Position numbers and translations under genes: made by a program | Notes under the pieces: generated by a model | Told to the model about the DNA's origin: nothing | What the model saw: only the letters and a program-made list of their open reading frames with translations | Databases searched by the model: none | DNA from: Tetragenococcus osmophilus | GTDB taxonomy: Bacteria; Bacillota; Bacilli; Lactobacillales; Enterococcaceae | Assembly (NCBI RefSeq): GCF_003795125.1 | Contig: NZ_CP027783.1 | Location: 1,984,001 to 2,048,000, forward strand | DNA length: 64,000 nucleotides | Direction: 5' to 3' | Part shown: positions 33,400 through 43,182 of the stretch, one piece after another | Position numbering within the stretch: position 1 is the stretch's first letter | Layout of the letters: the number at the start of each line of letters is the position of its first letter

Positions 33400-35658
33400 C
33401 TAGTCTTCTTTTTGTTTGGTGATTTTCATTTTGGGGTTAAACATCTTCCAAGAATAACGAATCATCCCCTGTTCATCTGTCCGTAAAATTTGTACGTGAT
33501 TTTCTTTTAAGGTATCGACGACTTCTGCATGGGGATGACCAAACCGGTTATCTATTCCGCAAGATATAATCCCATGTTTTGGTTGTAATTGGTCGACAAA
33601 TGCCGAAGCAGTAGAAGTACGACTGCCGTGATGTCCTAATTTTAATACATCTGCTTGTAAACTTGGATAATCTTGCGTTATCTTTTTTTCACCAGCTTGA
33701 TCTAAATCACCTGTCATCACAAAATTTGTCCCATAAATGGTAGCACCAATAGCTAACGAATCTTCATTTTCCCCTTTTCCAACATGTTCAGGTGCTAGAA
33801 TATGAAGTTTTAGTTTATCACCGATTTGAGTTTTACTTCCAACTTCTTTAACAGGTATTTTTTCAGGAGATTTTTTTAGAAGCTTTTTTATATTAGAACT
33901 CTGCAAGCTTCCTTTTCCTAAATAAAGCGCTTTTACATCGAATTCTTCTATTAGTTTTTGTGCATCCCCCATATGGTCCATGTCTCCATGTGTTAAAAAT
34001 AAACCGTCAACTTTTTTAACGCCTTCTCCTTTTAAATAAGGGATTAATGTATACTCCGCATTTGTACGGTACTCCCTGCTTTTCCAATCCTCTTGGAAAA
34101 AGTTGACTCTGCCTCCGGTGTCAATAATATATACCTCATGTTTAAGAGGCGTTTGAATCACGATACTATCCCCTTGCCCAACGTCTACAAAGGCAATTGA
34201 AGTTTCTAAAGATAATAGTTGAAAGACAATAAGAAAAAAAGTTGGTAAAAACAACCAACGCCTTCGCCAATTTTGATAGATATAAATCCCTGCAATTAAA
34301 GAAAATATAGTTACAATCAGCGGTGGCTGTCCCGTGGTTAAAACAAAATCCTGTGTTAAGTGGAGTAATTGCTCAAAGACCATAATAGCTTTTTCTAATA
34401 ACATTTCCAAAATATTTTCGGATAAACCTATGATTTTTAAAAAGCAAGTAGTAACAAGTAATGGCAAAATAAATTGACTAAACAGTGGAATAAACAAAGC
34501 AGTTAATAAACCGCCTAAAAGTGAAATCTCAAAAAACATATACATGAGAAGCGGAGCAGCTAATAGAGTAATTTCTTGGGATTGTAACAGCCGTTGCTTT
34601 CGCCCTTTTGGGTGGTTTTCCCTAAGTAAAATCACCCAAGACATCCAAAGGGATAAAATCCCAGAAAATTGTAATAAGGTTTTAGGATCAAGTAGTAGTA
34701 ATAAAAACAACACGATACTAAAACGATCTAAGCTGGATAAATGAATATTTACTTCATGAAAAATTAGACGCAAACTATACATTAAAGCGGCACGCCAAAC
34801 ACTAACAGCTTGACCAAAGAGAATGATACTAAAAGCGATGAATAAGAAAAAGAAGATTCCAAATTCACTAAAAGTCAAACGTGTACGACGTAAAAGATAA
34901 AAGATCCATCCATAAAATAAATAAACATGCATTCCTGAAATAGTAAAAAGATGTAAAATCCCAGCACTACTATATACTTCTTTTACTTGTTGAAAATTGG
35001 TATCTTTATAACCAAAAAGCAAGGAATGTATATATGTTGTCATTTTGGGTGAAAAATTATTTTGCACCCAATCAATACTAAAAGCTCGCCCTTGGCGTAA
35101 GTTATCAAATCCACGTAACGGACGTTTATTTTTTATTTGCTCAATGCGAAATGTAGGCAATTTATGGTTTGAAAAAACAAACCATTTTGCATCGAAACCA
35201 TGTAAGTTACGCTGGCCCTCTGTTGGTAAAAAAGTTCCTGCCACTTGTAATTCTTTATTCCAATTCTTGCGTTGTTGCCAGCTTTCTTGTTCTTTCTTAT
35301 TTGTGACTTGATATTGCACATCTGCTTTCCAATCACCTATTTTCCCTGTAAAACTGACAAGATCGCCATTAACTTTAATCGTATCATTATAAATTTTTAT
35401 TTCTGTTGTTATTGTTTCTTCTGGTGCGGGTGTCTGTGGTAAAGGGTCGCTATAAGCTCTTAGCAATAGAAAAAAACTACAAAATATTGCTAAAATGCTT
35501 AAAACAACTTGTTTTTTATAGCAAAGTAAGAATAAAAAGTAAACACCAACAAATAGTAATATTGGTTGTAAAAGTAAATAAGCATTTAGGAAACTAGCAG
35601 CAATGATTATAGGGAAAAGTAGTTGATTTTTCCAAGAAAAATCAAGGCTGTTGCTCAT
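33400..35658 (-). CDS. comEC: DNA-internalisation competence protein ComEC/Rec2
   Basis: 752 residues, the membrane channel for single-stranded DNA in natural transformation. N-terminal helices (about 10-60), an OB-like extracytoplasmic domain (about 70-180), the Competence domain with '[21 protein letters not shown]' (about 235-255), many helices to about 490, then a C-terminal metallo-beta-lactamase domain: [25 protein letters not shown] (HxDxDH-type) and [10 protein letters not shown]. It overlaps comEB by 17 bases. Complete, with no frameshift. Confidence 0.94.
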   Translation of the reverse strand: MSNSLDFSWKNQLLFPIIIAASFLNAYLLLQPILLFVGVYFLFLLCYKKQVVLSILAIFCSFFLLLRAYSDPLPQTPAPEETITTEIKIYNDTIKVNGDLVSFTGKIGDWKADVQYQVTNKKEQESWQQRKNWNKELQVAGTFLPTEGQRNLHGFDAKWFVFSNHKLPTFRIEQIKNKRPLRGFDNLRQGRAFSIDWVQNNFSPKMTTYIHSLLFGYKDTNFQQVKEVYSSAGILHLFTISGMHVYLFYGWIFYLLRRTRLTFSEFGIFFFLFIAFSIILFGQAVSVWRAALMYSLRLIFHEVNIHLSSLDRFSIVLFLLLLLDPKTLLQFSGILSLWMSWVILLRENHPKGRKQRLLQSQEITLLAAPLLMYMFFEISLLGGLLTALFIPLFSQFILPLLVTTCFLKIIGLSENILEMLLEKAIMVFEQLLHLTQDFVLTTGQPPLIVTIFSLIAGIYIYQNWRRRWLFLPTFFLIVFQLLSLETSIAFVDVGQGDSIVIQTPLKHEVYIIDTGGRVNFFQEDWKSREYRTNAEYTLIPYLKGEGVKKVDGLFLTHGDMDHMGDAQKLIEEFDVKALYLGKGSLQSSNIKKLLKKSPEKIPVKEVGSKTQIGDKLKLHILAPEHVGKGENEDSLAIGATIYGTNFVMTGDLDQAGEKKITQDYPSLQADVLKLGHHGSRTSTASAFVDQLQPKHGIISCGIDNRFGHPHAEVVDTLKENHVQILRTDEQGMIRYSWKMFNPKMKITKQKED

Positions 35659-36127
35659 TCAGTTGGCCAAAAGACAATTTTTCAAAGTAATGAGGTTCAA
35701 GCGTCACTTGATGAACACTTCCTCCTACTTGTTGAATTAATTCTAATGCGTAAGAGTCATTATGATAGTTATTAAGGTAATGAATTGTTTTCACGCCTGC
35801 TTGTAATAATGCTTTCGTACATTGTAAACAAGGAAAATGCGTGACATAAATTTCTGCGCCTTCAGTTGAAATTCCTAATTTAGCGCATTGTAATAAAGCA
35901 TTCATTTCTGCATGAATTGTACGGATACAATGCCCATCAACCAGATAACAGCCTTCATCGATACAATGCTTATCTCCAGAAACAGAACCATTATATCCTC
36001 CAGCAATAATTCGCCGATCCTTAACTAAACTAGCTCCAACTTCAAGTCGTGTACAAGTACTTCTTAAAGATAAAAGTAAAGACTGAGCCATAAAATATTG
36101 ATCCCAAGGAATTCGTTTGTCTACCAT
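35642..36127 (-). CDS. comEB: ComEB, dCMP/cytidine-deaminase-family protein of the competence operon
   Basis: About 161 residues. Zinc deaminase motifs are intact: [11 protein letters not shown] (His and Glu, about 75) and PCLQCTKAL (PCxxC, about 100). Homologues act as dCMP deaminase; the role in competence is not essential in relatives. Two ATGs follow each other (36130, 36127); GGAGG is 6 bases from the second, which I choose. Its 3' end overlaps comEC. Confidence 0.92.
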   Translation of the reverse strand: MVDKRIPWDQYFMAQSLLLSLRSTCTRLEVGASLVKDRRIIAGGYNGSVSGDKHCIDEGCYLVDGHCIRTIHAEMNALLQCAKLGISTEGAEIYVTHFPCLQCTKALLQAGVKTIHYLNNYHNDSYALELIQQVGGSVHQVTLEPHYFEKLSFGQLNEQQP

Positions 36128-36152
36128 CATTCTCCTCCTTTTCTTATTTTAA

Positions 36153-36770
36153 CTATATTTTAATGGACTCACGCAATTTTTCAACAGTCTTTTCCCCAAA
36201 TCCTGAAATTTCATTTAATTCATCCACTTCTTTAAAAGGACCATTTTCTTCTCGATAATCAATAATTGCTTGAGCTTTTGCTGGTCCAATACCGCTTAGT
36301 TCCTGTAATTCAGTTAAATCGGCTGCGTTAATATCCACCATTTTTTCTTCAGTATTATTATCTTTTTCTGTTTCTACTACTTCCATATCTTGTGCTTCTT
36401 TTTTATTAGGCACATAAATCATTTGTTGGTCTTGTAATTTTTCAGCTAAGTTTAACTGTTTTTCCTCTGCTTGTTTTGTTAGTCCTCCGGCTTTTAGAAC
36501 AACTTCTTTTACTCGTGCATCCCCTTCAAGCTCATAAACGCCAGGCTTTTGTACTTCTCCTTTTATGTCTACAATAATTTTTTCAGAAGTTGTTTTGGTC
36601 ATTTCCTCAGTCTTAGTAGTCTCCTGTTCATATACTTCTGTCGTTTCTTCTTCTTGCCAAGCTGTCGTTTTATCTGTGTTTTGTATTAAATAAAACAGCA
36701 AAACTAATAATAAAATAAAAATCGCAATTATAAGCGGTAAAAATTTTTTAATATGGTCTTTTAATGGCAC
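36153..36770 (-). CDS. comEA: ComEA, membrane-anchored DNA receptor for competence
   Basis: 205 residues: one N-terminal membrane helix (about 11-29), an acidic Thr/Glu-rich linker (35-62), an SLBB-type domain ('VDIKGEVQKPGVYELEG', about 66-115), a second linker, and a C-terminal helix-hairpin-helix DNA-binding pair (VDINAADLTELQELSGIGPAKAQAII, about 143-170, and 'ISGFGEKTVEKL'). The start is GTG at 36770, with GGGGGG about 10 bases before. First gene of the comEA-comEB-comEC-holA operon. It binds incoming double-stranded DNA outside the membrane. Confidence 0.94.
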   Translation of the reverse strand: MPLKDHIKKFLPLIIAIFILLLVLLFYLIQNTDKTTAWQEEETTEVYEQETTKTEEMTKTTSEKIIVDIKGEVQKPGVYELEGDARVKEVVLKAGGLTKQAEEKQLNLAEKLQDQQMIYVPNKKEAQDMEVVETEKDNNTEEKMVDINAADLTELQELSGIGPAKAQAIIDYREENGPFKEVDELNEISGFGEKTVEKLRESIKI

Positions 36771-36803
36771 CTCTGTTCTTCCCCCCTTTCACTTATAAGT
36801 ACG

Positions 36804-36869
36804 CAAAAAAACACCAAAACTTTTTTAATCATCGAAAGTTTTTTCGAAAATTAAAAAGTTTGGTGTTTT
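36804..36869 (-). terminator. Intrinsic terminator after the HAD phosphatase gene
   Basis: Long stem AAAACACCAAA(A)CTTTTTTAAT/ATTAAAAAGTTTGGTGTTTT, with a minor inner hairpin, and T7 on the minus strand; it begins inside the stop codon of the upstream HAD gene and ends close to comEA. Confidence 0.85.
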
Positions 36870-37479
36870 AAACAAATCTTTCTATTTCTTGCATAGTCGT
36901 CACGCGATGGTCTGCTTGGATATTATGGAGTAAATTTTCATTGTCAAAAAACAAAGTATGAACTCCAGCATTTTTTCCTGCATCTACATCAAGTGCACGA
37001 TCACCGATCATTACGGTTTTTTTAGGATCTAATGAATATTTATCCAATAAATATTGCAATGCTGTTGGATCAGGTTTCCTGGGAAATTCATTTTCCGGAC
37101 CAACAATCTCGCTAATTAGATCATCTAATTGTTCTTTTTCTAATAAAAGCTGAGTGGAATCTTGTTTACGATGAGTTAGAATGATATTTCTTTTTTGTTT
37201 TCTTACCACCGCTTGTAAAACTTTTTTCGCTCCTGAAAAACTTTTAGGAAGATAAGTAGATTTTTCTTCATGCAATTTAGCATTATCCGATAGTTCAGTA
37301 AAATCTACTTGAAATTTTTTAGCGATTGCAGCTGAAGAATATTCTTTTAATAAACGATAGATCTCTTCTTTGCTACTTTCTATTCCATAATCCTTCAAGG
37401 CTAACATGTAACCTTGTACAATCATGGGATACGTGTTAAACAATGTCCCATCAAAATCCCAAATAAATGTATTAAACAA
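36868..37479 (-). CDS. HAD-family hydrolase (phosphoglycolate-phosphatase-like)
   Basis: 203 residues. Motif I FIWDFDGTLFNTY (nucleophile Asp about 8, acid/base Asp about 10), cap domain of helices (15-85), motif II 'NIILTHRKQ' (Thr), Lys in 'FPRKPDPTAL' (motif III) and motif IV MIGDRALDVDAG. It belongs to the HAD subfamily IA with a small helical cap. Substrate unknown. Monocistronic. Confidence 0.88.
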   Translation of the reverse strand: MFNTFIWDFDGTLFNTYPMIVQGYMLALKDYGIESSKEEIYRLLKEYSSAAIAKKFQVDFTELSDNAKLHEEKSTYLPKSFSGAKKVLQAVVRKQKRNIILTHRKQDSTQLLLEKEQLDDLISEIVGPENEFPRKPDPTALQYLLDKYSLDPKKTVMIGDRALDVDAGKNAGVHTLFFDNENLLHNIQADHRVTTMQEIERFV

Positions 37480-37580
37480 ACTAGCTTACTCCTTCATTCA
37501 TTATTTCTTTTATTTTAACATGTCTTTTTAGTAAGTTCTATGTTTATTAAAGACTCTTTGGAGATATAACTAGCCAAAAG

Positions 37581-38741
37581 TTACGTTGTTTCAATAGACA
37601 TTTGTTCAATTCGGTCAAAAGCTTCTTTTAATACAGACATTTTTTGTGTTACAGCTAAGCGTACGTGTTTACTACCCACTGTAGTCCCAAAAGCATTTCC
37701 TGGGACCACCAGCACTTTAGCTTCGTCTAATAGACGCTTAGAAAAAGTAGTTGCGTCTAATTGTGTATCAGCAACGTTAATGAAGGCATACATTGTCCCT
37801 TCTACTTCACCTAAGTGAAGGAAATTAATAGCATCTACACGTTTTTTTACATATTCAAGCCGTTCTTTAAAGACACCTGTGACCTCTGGAATAAGTTCAT
37901 TCGCATGATTTAACGCATAAATGCCAGCTTGTTGAGAGATAGAAGGCGCAGAATAAGTGATATTTTCATTGATTAATTTAGCTGTTTCACTTATATATGT
38001 TGGCGCAATCATATAACCAATTCGCCATCCTGTCATAGCAAATGATTTTGAGAAACCACTAAAAGTAATTGTATTTTCAGGAGCAAAAGTAGCCATAGGC
38101 GTAAAATGATCATTAAAAACTAATGCTTCATAGATTTCATCAGAAAGGATAAATAGATCCTGTGCAATAGCAATGTCTGCGATTTTTTCAAATGTCTCCT
38201 TAGAAAAAACTGCCCCAGTCGGGTTATTGGGAGAGTTAATGATAACAGCTTTGGTTTTCTTTGTGATAGCTTGTTTTAATTTATCTTCCTCTAGTTGAAA
38301 GCCATCTTTTTCATAGGTAGGCACAGTAACAGGAACGCCCCCGGCTAATTCAATTTGTTCTTTATAAGGAGGAAAATAAGGCTCATGAATAATAACTTCA
38401 TCACCTGGGTCAAGTATAGCTAAAAGTGTTAAATACATCCCATGCATAGCACCTACTGTTGCTCGTACTTGGCTGGGAGCAAAATCCAAATGATAAAGAT
38501 TTTTATAGTGATCAATTACCGCTTGGATAAATGCTGTACTGCCATCTGAAGCAGTATAGTGTGTGTGGCCATCTTTAGCATCTGCAAAAGCTTGATCGAT
38601 TATGCGTTTGTCAGTATCTAAATCTGGATCTCCGATGGATAAATCAATTAAATCTGTTTTACTTTTAGCTAATGTTCCAATATCCATCATAATATTTTCG
38701 GCTGGTTCTTGATATTTCTTAGCTAAGTTATAGCGATCCAT
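37581..38741 (-). CDS. PLP-dependent class I/II aminotransferase
   Basis: 386 residues. Catalytic PLP Lys in SGFSKSFAMTGWRIGYM (about 235), plus 'NSPNNPTGAVFS' (about 170, PLP pyridine contact), 'LSDEIYEAL' and the phosphate-binding Arg in 'RLAVTQK'. 'SIGDPDLDTDKRI' in the N-terminus is common in the aspartate/aromatic/N-acetyldiaminopimelate-type I-gamma aminotransferases. It is the third gene of an operon with an amino-acid ABC transporter (15 bases after the ATPase gene), so an amino acid delivered by that transporter is the likely substrate. Confidence 0.9.
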   Translation of the reverse strand: MDRYNLAKKYQEPAENIMMDIGTLAKSKTDLIDLSIGDPDLDTDKRIIDQAFADAKDGHTHYTASDGSTAFIQAVIDHYKNLYHLDFAPSQVRATVGAMHGMYLTLLAILDPGDEVIIHEPYFPPYKEQIELAGGVPVTVPTYEKDGFQLEEDKLKQAITKKTKAVIINSPNNPTGAVFSKETFEKIADIAIAQDLFILSDEIYEALVFNDHFTPMATFAPENTITFSGFSKSFAMTGWRIGYMIAPTYISETAKLINENITYSAPSISQQAGIYALNHANELIPEVTGVFKERLEYVKKRVDAINFLHLGEVEGTMYAFINVADTQLDATTFSKRLLDEAKVLVVPGNAFGTTVGSKHVRLAVTQKMSVLKEAFDRIEQMSIETT

Positions 38742-38756
38742 AGATATCTCTCCTCT

Positions 38757-39479
38757 TTATAACACTTTTTTGAGAAAGCTTTGTGTCCGTTCATTTTTAG
38801 GAAGGTTAAAGATTTCTTCAGGTTGTCCTTCTTCTTGAATGACACCCTCATCCATAAAAATCACACGATCAGCTACTTCTCTAGCAAATCCCATTTCGTG
38901 GCTGACTACAACCATGGTCATGCCTTCTTGTGCTAAAGTTTTCATTACTGAAAGAACTTCTCCTACCATTTCTGGGTCTAAAGCAGAAGTTGGCTCATCA
39001 AATAACATCACATCAGGGTCCATCGCTAAGGCTCTGGCGATGGCAACCCTTTGTTCTTGTCCACCAGAAAGACTGGCTGGATAACTTTGTGCTTTATCAT
39101 TTAGCCCAACTAATTGTAATAAGTCATAAGCTTTTTTCTCGGCTTCAGCTGTACTTTCTCCCTTTACTTTTATGGGACTAATTGTAATATTTTCTAAAAC
39201 TGTCATATGAGGAAATAAATTAAAGTTTTGAAATACCATCCCCATTTTTTGACGTAATTCATCAATATTGTTTTTTTCTGCTAAGAGATCTTTTCCTTCA
39301 AAAGAAAGAGTATCTGCGGTAGGCTGTTCTAATAAATTTAAGCAACGTAGAAATGTACTTTTCCCACTACCTGAAGGACCAATAACAACCACGACTTCAC
39401 CTGAATCAATAGTTAGATCGATCCCTTTTAGCACTTGGTTTTCGCCAAAAGTTTTATGCAAATTTTGAATATTAATCAC
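38757..39479 (-). CDS. Polar amino-acid ABC transporter, ATP-binding protein
   Basis: 240 residues, PAAT (GlnQ/ArtP) ATPase. Walker [10 protein letters not shown] (about 32), Q-loop '[11 protein letters not shown]', signature [16 protein letters not shown] (about 137; the usual Q-Q is Q-E here), Walker [15 protein letters not shown] and H-loop [10 protein letters not shown]. It overlaps the 3' end of the binding-protein/permease gene by 8 bases, so coupling is tight. Cytoplasmic face of the membrane. Confidence 0.94.
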   Translation of the reverse strand: MINIQNLHKTFGENQVLKGIDLTIDSGEVVVVIGPSGSGKSTFLRCLNLLEQPTADTLSFEGKDLLAEKNNIDELRQKMGMVFQNFNLFPHMTVLENITISPIKVKGESTAEAEKKAYDLLQLVGLNDKAQSYPASLSGGQEQRVAIARALAMDPDVMLFDEPTSALDPEMVGEVLSVMKTLAQEGMTMVVVSHEMGFAREVADRVIFMDEGVIQEEGQPEEIFNLPKNERTQSFLKKVL

Positions 39480-40941
39480 TCGACTTCAACTTCCTTTCTG
39501 CTAACCCCAAAAGACGGGAGAGCGTAAATGTTAATACAAAATAAATTAATGAGACAATTAGATAAGGTAGAAACGGCTTAAAGCTTGCTCCTTGAACATT
39601 ACCAGCTTGGAAAATCAATTCGGAAACACCGATAACTGAAATAACAGAGGATTCTTTAATAACAGTAACAAGTTCGTTACCTAAAGCTGGTAGAATATTT
39701 TTAATAGCTTGCGGGAAAATAACATAACGCATAGCCTGTATACGATTCATGCCAAGCGAACGGCCTGCTTCCATTTGCCCTTTATTAACACCGTTAATAC
39801 CTGCACGAATGATCTCTGCTACATAGGCAGCACTATTTAAGGACAAAGCAATACAACCAGCAACAAAGCGTGAAAGGTCAAAGCCAAGCATTCCAGTACC
39901 AAAATAAACAATAAAGATTTGTACTAGTAAAGGCGTCCCGCGTACATATTCAATATAAATTGAAGCTAAGGCTCTTAATAATTTTATAGATGATAGCTTC
40001 ATCAATGCAAAAATAGTACCTAAAATAATTCCAAAAAGGACACCTATTAAAGCTAGAAGGATAGTATAACCAGTTCCTGAAAGATAATAAGGATAATATT
40101 CAGTAAAGAAATTTTGTTCATCATCAAACATTAAACTATTAGCTTCTTCTTGGTAATCATCTAACAAGTTTTCCTCATTAATTGTTTGAATAGAATTATT
40201 AATATTTTCAAGAAGGACAGGAGAATCTTTAGGTAGTGCCACCGCTGATTGTTTATCTCCTTCTTCAAATTCTAAATCGGAAAAGGCTAAATCATCATTT
40301 TCTCCTACATAGGCCTCGGCCACTGGTCCTTCAAGTATAGCACCATCAATTTTTTCATTTTTTAAATTCATCACAACGTCAGGTATTTTTTGTAATGAAG
40401 TAATTTGAGAACCTTCTAATTCGGATTCAGCTAGTTCTTCTTGGGTAGTCTGTTTTTGAACACCAATAGGTACACCATTAAATTGATTAACATCCGTATA
40501 TTCGTCTTGATCTTCTTCTCGCACAACTAAACGTTGCTGGGCGTTCATATAGGGATCAGAGAAATCTACTTCTTGCAAGCGTTCAGGCGTGGGCGTCATT
40601 CCAGAAATAATTAAGTCAATTTTACCCGTCTTTAAAGCTCCTAATAAAGCGTCAAAACCTAACTCTTCGACATGAAGATCTACTCCCATATCGTCTGCGA
40701 TTTTTTGGGCAATAGAAATATCAAATCCTACAATTTCGTCTTCGCCATCTACTGTAGCATGAAACTCATAAGGGGCATAATCAGCAGAAAGACCGACGAC
40801 TAACTCCCCACGCTCCATAATAGCATCATAACGTTCGTCTTCTTCCTCTTCTTCGGCGGCCGCTTGCACCGTTGGAAAGAATTGAGCAAACAATATCAGA
40901 AACGGTAACAACAAGAAAACCATCTTTTTAAACTTTTCCAT
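39472..40941 (-). CDS. Fused substrate-binding protein and permease of an amino-acid ABC transporter
   Basis: 489 residues: Sec signal peptide (1-28), an acidic stretch (about 30-40, EEEEED), one periplasmic-binding-protein type II domain (about 45-265: '[16 protein letters not shown]', '[16 protein letters not shown]', '[20 protein letters not shown]'), then a membrane domain of about five helices with the permease EAA motif in '[22 protein letters not shown]' (about 400-420). This fused form with a single binding domain is typical of lactic acid bacteria GlnP-like systems; '[17 protein letters not shown]' is found in Gln, Arg and polar amino-acid binders. Candidate ArgR boxes in front suggest arginine or a related amino acid. 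First gene of an operon with the ATPase and an aminotransferase. Confidence 0.92.
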   Translation of the reverse strand: MEKFKKMVFLLLPFLILFAQFFPTVQAAAEEEEEDERYDAIMERGELVVGLSADYAPYEFHATVDGEDEIVGFDISIAQKIADDMGVDLHVEELGFDALLGALKTGKIDLIISGMTPTPERLQEVDFSDPYMNAQQRLVVREEDQDEYTDVNQFNGVPIGVQKQTTQEELAESELEGSQITSLQKIPDVVMNLKNEKIDGAILEGPVAEAYVGENDDLAFSDLEFEEGDKQSAVALPKDSPVLLENINNSIQTINEENLLDDYQEEANSLMFDDEQNFFTEYYPYYLSGTGYTILLALIGVLFGIILGTIFALMKLSSIKLLRALASIYIEYVRGTPLLVQIFIVYFGTGMLGFDLSRFVAGCIALSLNSAAYVAEIIRAGINGVNKGQMEAGRSLGMNRIQAMRYVIFPQAIKNILPALGNELVTVIKESSVISVIGVSELIFQAGNVQGASFKPFLPYLIVSLIYFVLTFTLSRLLGLAERKLKSSD

Positions 40942-40971
40942 TTACTATCTTCCCCTTTTGTTTAAAATATA

Positions 40972-41008
40972 TGCATAAAAATTCATTATGTGATTGCAAT
41001 TCATCTTA
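40972..41008 (-). promoter_or_regulatory. Extended -10 promoter and candidate ArgR box of the ABC transporter operon
   Basis: Minus strand TGATAAGAT, an extended -10 (hexamer plus 41003-41008). About 18 bases downstream of the -10 is plus 40972-40985, TGCATAAAAATTCA, which differs from the ARG-box pattern TGAATWWWWATTCA by one base (read in either direction it is a palindromic operator). Position over the likely transcript start suggests repression. Confidence 0.55.
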
Positions 41009-41147
41009 TCATAAATTAAACAAAAGGAAAAGTTTTTTTCAGTTTATTTTTATACAAAATCTTTGAATACTGGAAAAACATACAGAATCTATCATTTTAT
41101 GGTATTAGTAAATAAGAATAAAACTAAGTAGCTCTTAAGAAAAAATA

Positions 41148-41202
41148 ATATTCATTTATTATGCAGAATAATAAAACATAAATAAAAATGAATAAAAATA
41201 CA
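41148..41202. promoter_or_regulatory. Upstream candidate ArgR boxes
   Basis: TGAATAAAAATACA at 41189-41202 matches TGAATWWWWATTCA with one change; half-site-like AATATTCA at 41148-41155 lies 30-40 bases away. Together with the box at 40972 they form a spaced pair over about 220 bases, as seen where ArgR loops DNA. The region 40986-41235 otherwise holds no gene. Confidence 0.45.
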
Positions 41203-41235
41203 TATAGAGATCGCCTATTGTTAGAAACTAAGTTC

Positions 41236-41787
41236 TTATTTAAAAGAGCAACTAACTACATGATCATTAATCATTCCGATAGCTTGCATAAAAGAATAAA
41301 TGATCGTAGGGCCTACAAATTTAAAACCCTGTTTTTTTAAGTCTTTGCTGATCTGTTTGGATAAATCAGTAGAAGCTGGAATTTCACTAGAAGATTCCCA
41401 ATAATTTACTAAAGGCTGGTTTTCAAAAAACGACCAGATATAAGACGCAAAGCTATCATAGTCTTTTTGAATAGACAACACCATTTGTGCATTTTTTATA
41501 GCTGCATGTATCTTTAAACGATTACGTATGATTCCTGGGTCTGCTAATAATTCATCTATTTTGGCTTCATCATAATAAGCCACCTTGGTATAATCAAATT
41601 GATCGAAGGCTTTTCGAAAATTTTCTCTTTTTTCTAATACAGTAGACCAACTTAGACCGGCTTGCATACTTTCTAGTACTAACATCTCATAAAGCTTATC
41701 GTCATTATGGCTTGGTTTTCCCCATTCATTATCATGATAGTCTTGCATTAGTGGGCTTGTTAAAGCCCAATCACAACGAACTGTCAT
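41236..41787 (-). CDS. tag: DNA-3-methyladenine glycosylase I
   Basis: 183 residues, base-excision repair of 3-methyladenine. The zinc set is complete: Cys5 (VRCDW), His18 (YHDNEWG), and His and Cys in NDHVVSC near the C-terminus. The 'DDKLYEMLVLESMQAGLSWSTVL' segment and the helix-hairpin-helix with 'FVGPTIIYSFMQAIGM' are family marks. Ribosome site GAGGG 6-7 bases before ATG; the acetyltransferase gene ends 19 bases upstream, so they are co-transcribed. Confidence 0.95.
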   Translation of the reverse strand: MTVRCDWALTSPLMQDYHDNEWGKPSHNDDKLYEMLVLESMQAGLSWSTVLEKRENFRKAFDQFDYTKVAYYDEAKIDELLADPGIIRNRLKIHAAIKNAQMVLSIQKDYDSFASYIWSFFENQPLVNYWESSSEIPASTDLSKQISKDLKKQGFKFVGPTIIYSFMQAIGMINDHVVSCSFK

Positions 41788-41806
41788 TACTTTTCCCTCA
41801 TTTCTT

Positions 41807-42307
41807 TTAATCGCGACCGACTTTTTTACTTCTACGTTCCATCAATACAGTATCTCGCCATTTTCCATACTGATCTTTTCCTAGTTTTTCACGGTAACCT
41901 ACTTTACGAAAGCCACTTTTTTCATGTAGACGTTGGCTACCATAATTATTAGCAAAAATATCTGCTTCTAATGTCCAAAATCCAGCTTTTTCTGAAAAAA
42001 CAATTAAATGATTTAACAAAGTAGACCCCGCCCCTTTTCCTTTATAATCATTTGCTATATATATGCTAACTTCAGCAACACCTCTATATTCTGGTATTGT
42101 GTATGCTTGTTTTAAAGTCGTCCAACCAATGACTTTTTCATTATCCAATAAAACAAATCGGCCTTTTTGTAATCGTTCCTGATCAAATTCTTTATAAGTA
42201 GGCCTTTCTACTTTAAATGTCGCTAAATTACTCTTCATTCCTTGGTAATAAATATCATATACTGCTTTCCAATCTGTTTCTTTCATTTCCCGTACTTTGT
42301 ATTCCAT
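41807..42307 (-). CDS. GNAT acetyltransferase (phosphinothricin/methionine-sulphoximine acetyltransferase type)
   Basis: 166 residues. The start 'YKVREMKETDWKAVYDIY', 'EVSIYIANDYKGKGAGSTLLN' (acetyl-CoA site Gln/Arg-x-x-G-x-G, here KGKGAG) and 'ANNYGSQRLHEKSGFRKVGY' match the Pat/MddA group, which acetylates methionine sulphoximine and sulphone in relatives. True substrate uncertain. Two-gene unit with tag. Confidence 0.88.
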   Translation of the reverse strand: MEYKVREMKETDWKAVYDIYYQGMKSNLATFKVERPTYKEFDQERLQKGRFVLLDNEKVIGWTTLKQAYTIPEYRGVAEVSIYIANDYKGKGAGSTLLNHLIVFSEKAGFWTLEADIFANNYGSQRLHEKSGFRKVGYREKLGKDQYGKWRDTVLMERRSKKVGRD

Positions 42308-42357
42308 AAATGCCTCCTTGTGACGTAAGTATTTTCTATTATTCTATATTAATAAAG

Positions 42358-42399
42358 AAAAAGCAATCACCCAATTAAAAAAAGGATGGTTGCTTTTTT
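42358..42399. terminator. Intrinsic terminator
   Basis: Stem AAAAAGCAATCACCC/GGATGGTTGCTTTTT (one mismatch), T-runs at both ends; follows the NAD(P)-binding gene on the minus strand. Confidence 0.78.
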
Positions 42400-42444
42400 A
42401 CTATGCCTCAAGATTTATAAAAAATTACCCATATACTTAATTTT

Positions 42445-43113
42445 TTATAGTTGATCTAAAGCTTCGCTGATTTTGGTATCGCCATTTACTACATCAAATT
42501 CTTTTTTCTTTGTATGTTCGTTAGCTAAACTTTCGACAACAATTTGAGCCACATCACTACGAGTGATATCTGTTTGATCGCCAAATGCATCAGGTGTATC
42601 TGCCACTTGGATTTTGTCTTTAGCTTCATCATCTGAAAGAAGCCCTGGACGAACAATTGTATAATTTAACCCACTATTTTTTAACCATTGGTCTGCGTAA
42701 AATTTTGCAGGATAGTAAGGACCTAATTTTTCTAGCCATTCTGGATGTGGTTCAAGCCATTGTTGACTACCCATTGCGCTTACAATAACAAATCGATCAA
42801 TGTTAGCTTTTTTGGCCGCTTCTACAGATTTTACAGCGCCATCTAAATCAACAAACATCGTTTTGTCTGCCCCTGTACTACCACCGGACCCAGCAGCAAA
42901 TACGATGGCATCTGCTCCTGAAGCTGCTTGTACAAGTGTATCAATAGGATCTTCCAAATCAGCTAGAACAGTTTTTACTCCTTGGTTTTGAAAGCTTTCT
43001 TGTTGCTCTTTTTTACGTACCATTGCAATTGGAGTATGTTGGCTATTTTCTTGTAGTTTGTCTACAACTAAATTGCCAACGCTACCATGTGCGCCAATAA
43101 CTAATACGTTCAT
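42445..43113 (-). CDS. NAD(P)-binding SDR-like protein (NmrA/atypical SDR type)
   Basis: 222 residues. Rossmann motif VLVIGAHGSVGNLVVDKL (3-20), 'VLADLEDPID', 'AIVFAAGSGGSTGADKT', and 'NYTIVRPGLL' (Pro-Gly loop) place it in the atypical SDR5 group that includes NAD(P)H-binding flavin reductase-like and nucleoside-diphosphate-sugar epimerase-like proteins. The YxxxK site is YPAKFYADQ (Y-x-x-K). Function unknown, cytosolic. Confidence 0.85.
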   Translation of the reverse strand: MNVLVIGAHGSVGNLVVDKLQENSQHTPIAMVRKKEQQESFQNQGVKTVLADLEDPIDTLVQAASGADAIVFAAGSGGSTGADKTMFVDLDGAVKSVEAAKKANIDRFVIVSAMGSQQWLEPHPEWLEKLGPYYPAKFYADQWLKNSGLNYTIVRPGLLSDDEAKDKIQVADTPDAFGDQTDITRSDVAQIVVESLANEHTKKKEFDVVNGDTKISEALDQL

Positions 43114-43182
43114 TAAAACATCTCCTTTTTGTTACTAAATTAATCTTAACACGAGGAAAGCTTTTTTCACGAATAATTGAGT

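Noticed and set aside
41807-42307. Antibiotic (phosphinothricin) resistance role
   Set aside because: The family resemblance is general; housekeeping members acetylate methionine derivatives and no resistance context is present.
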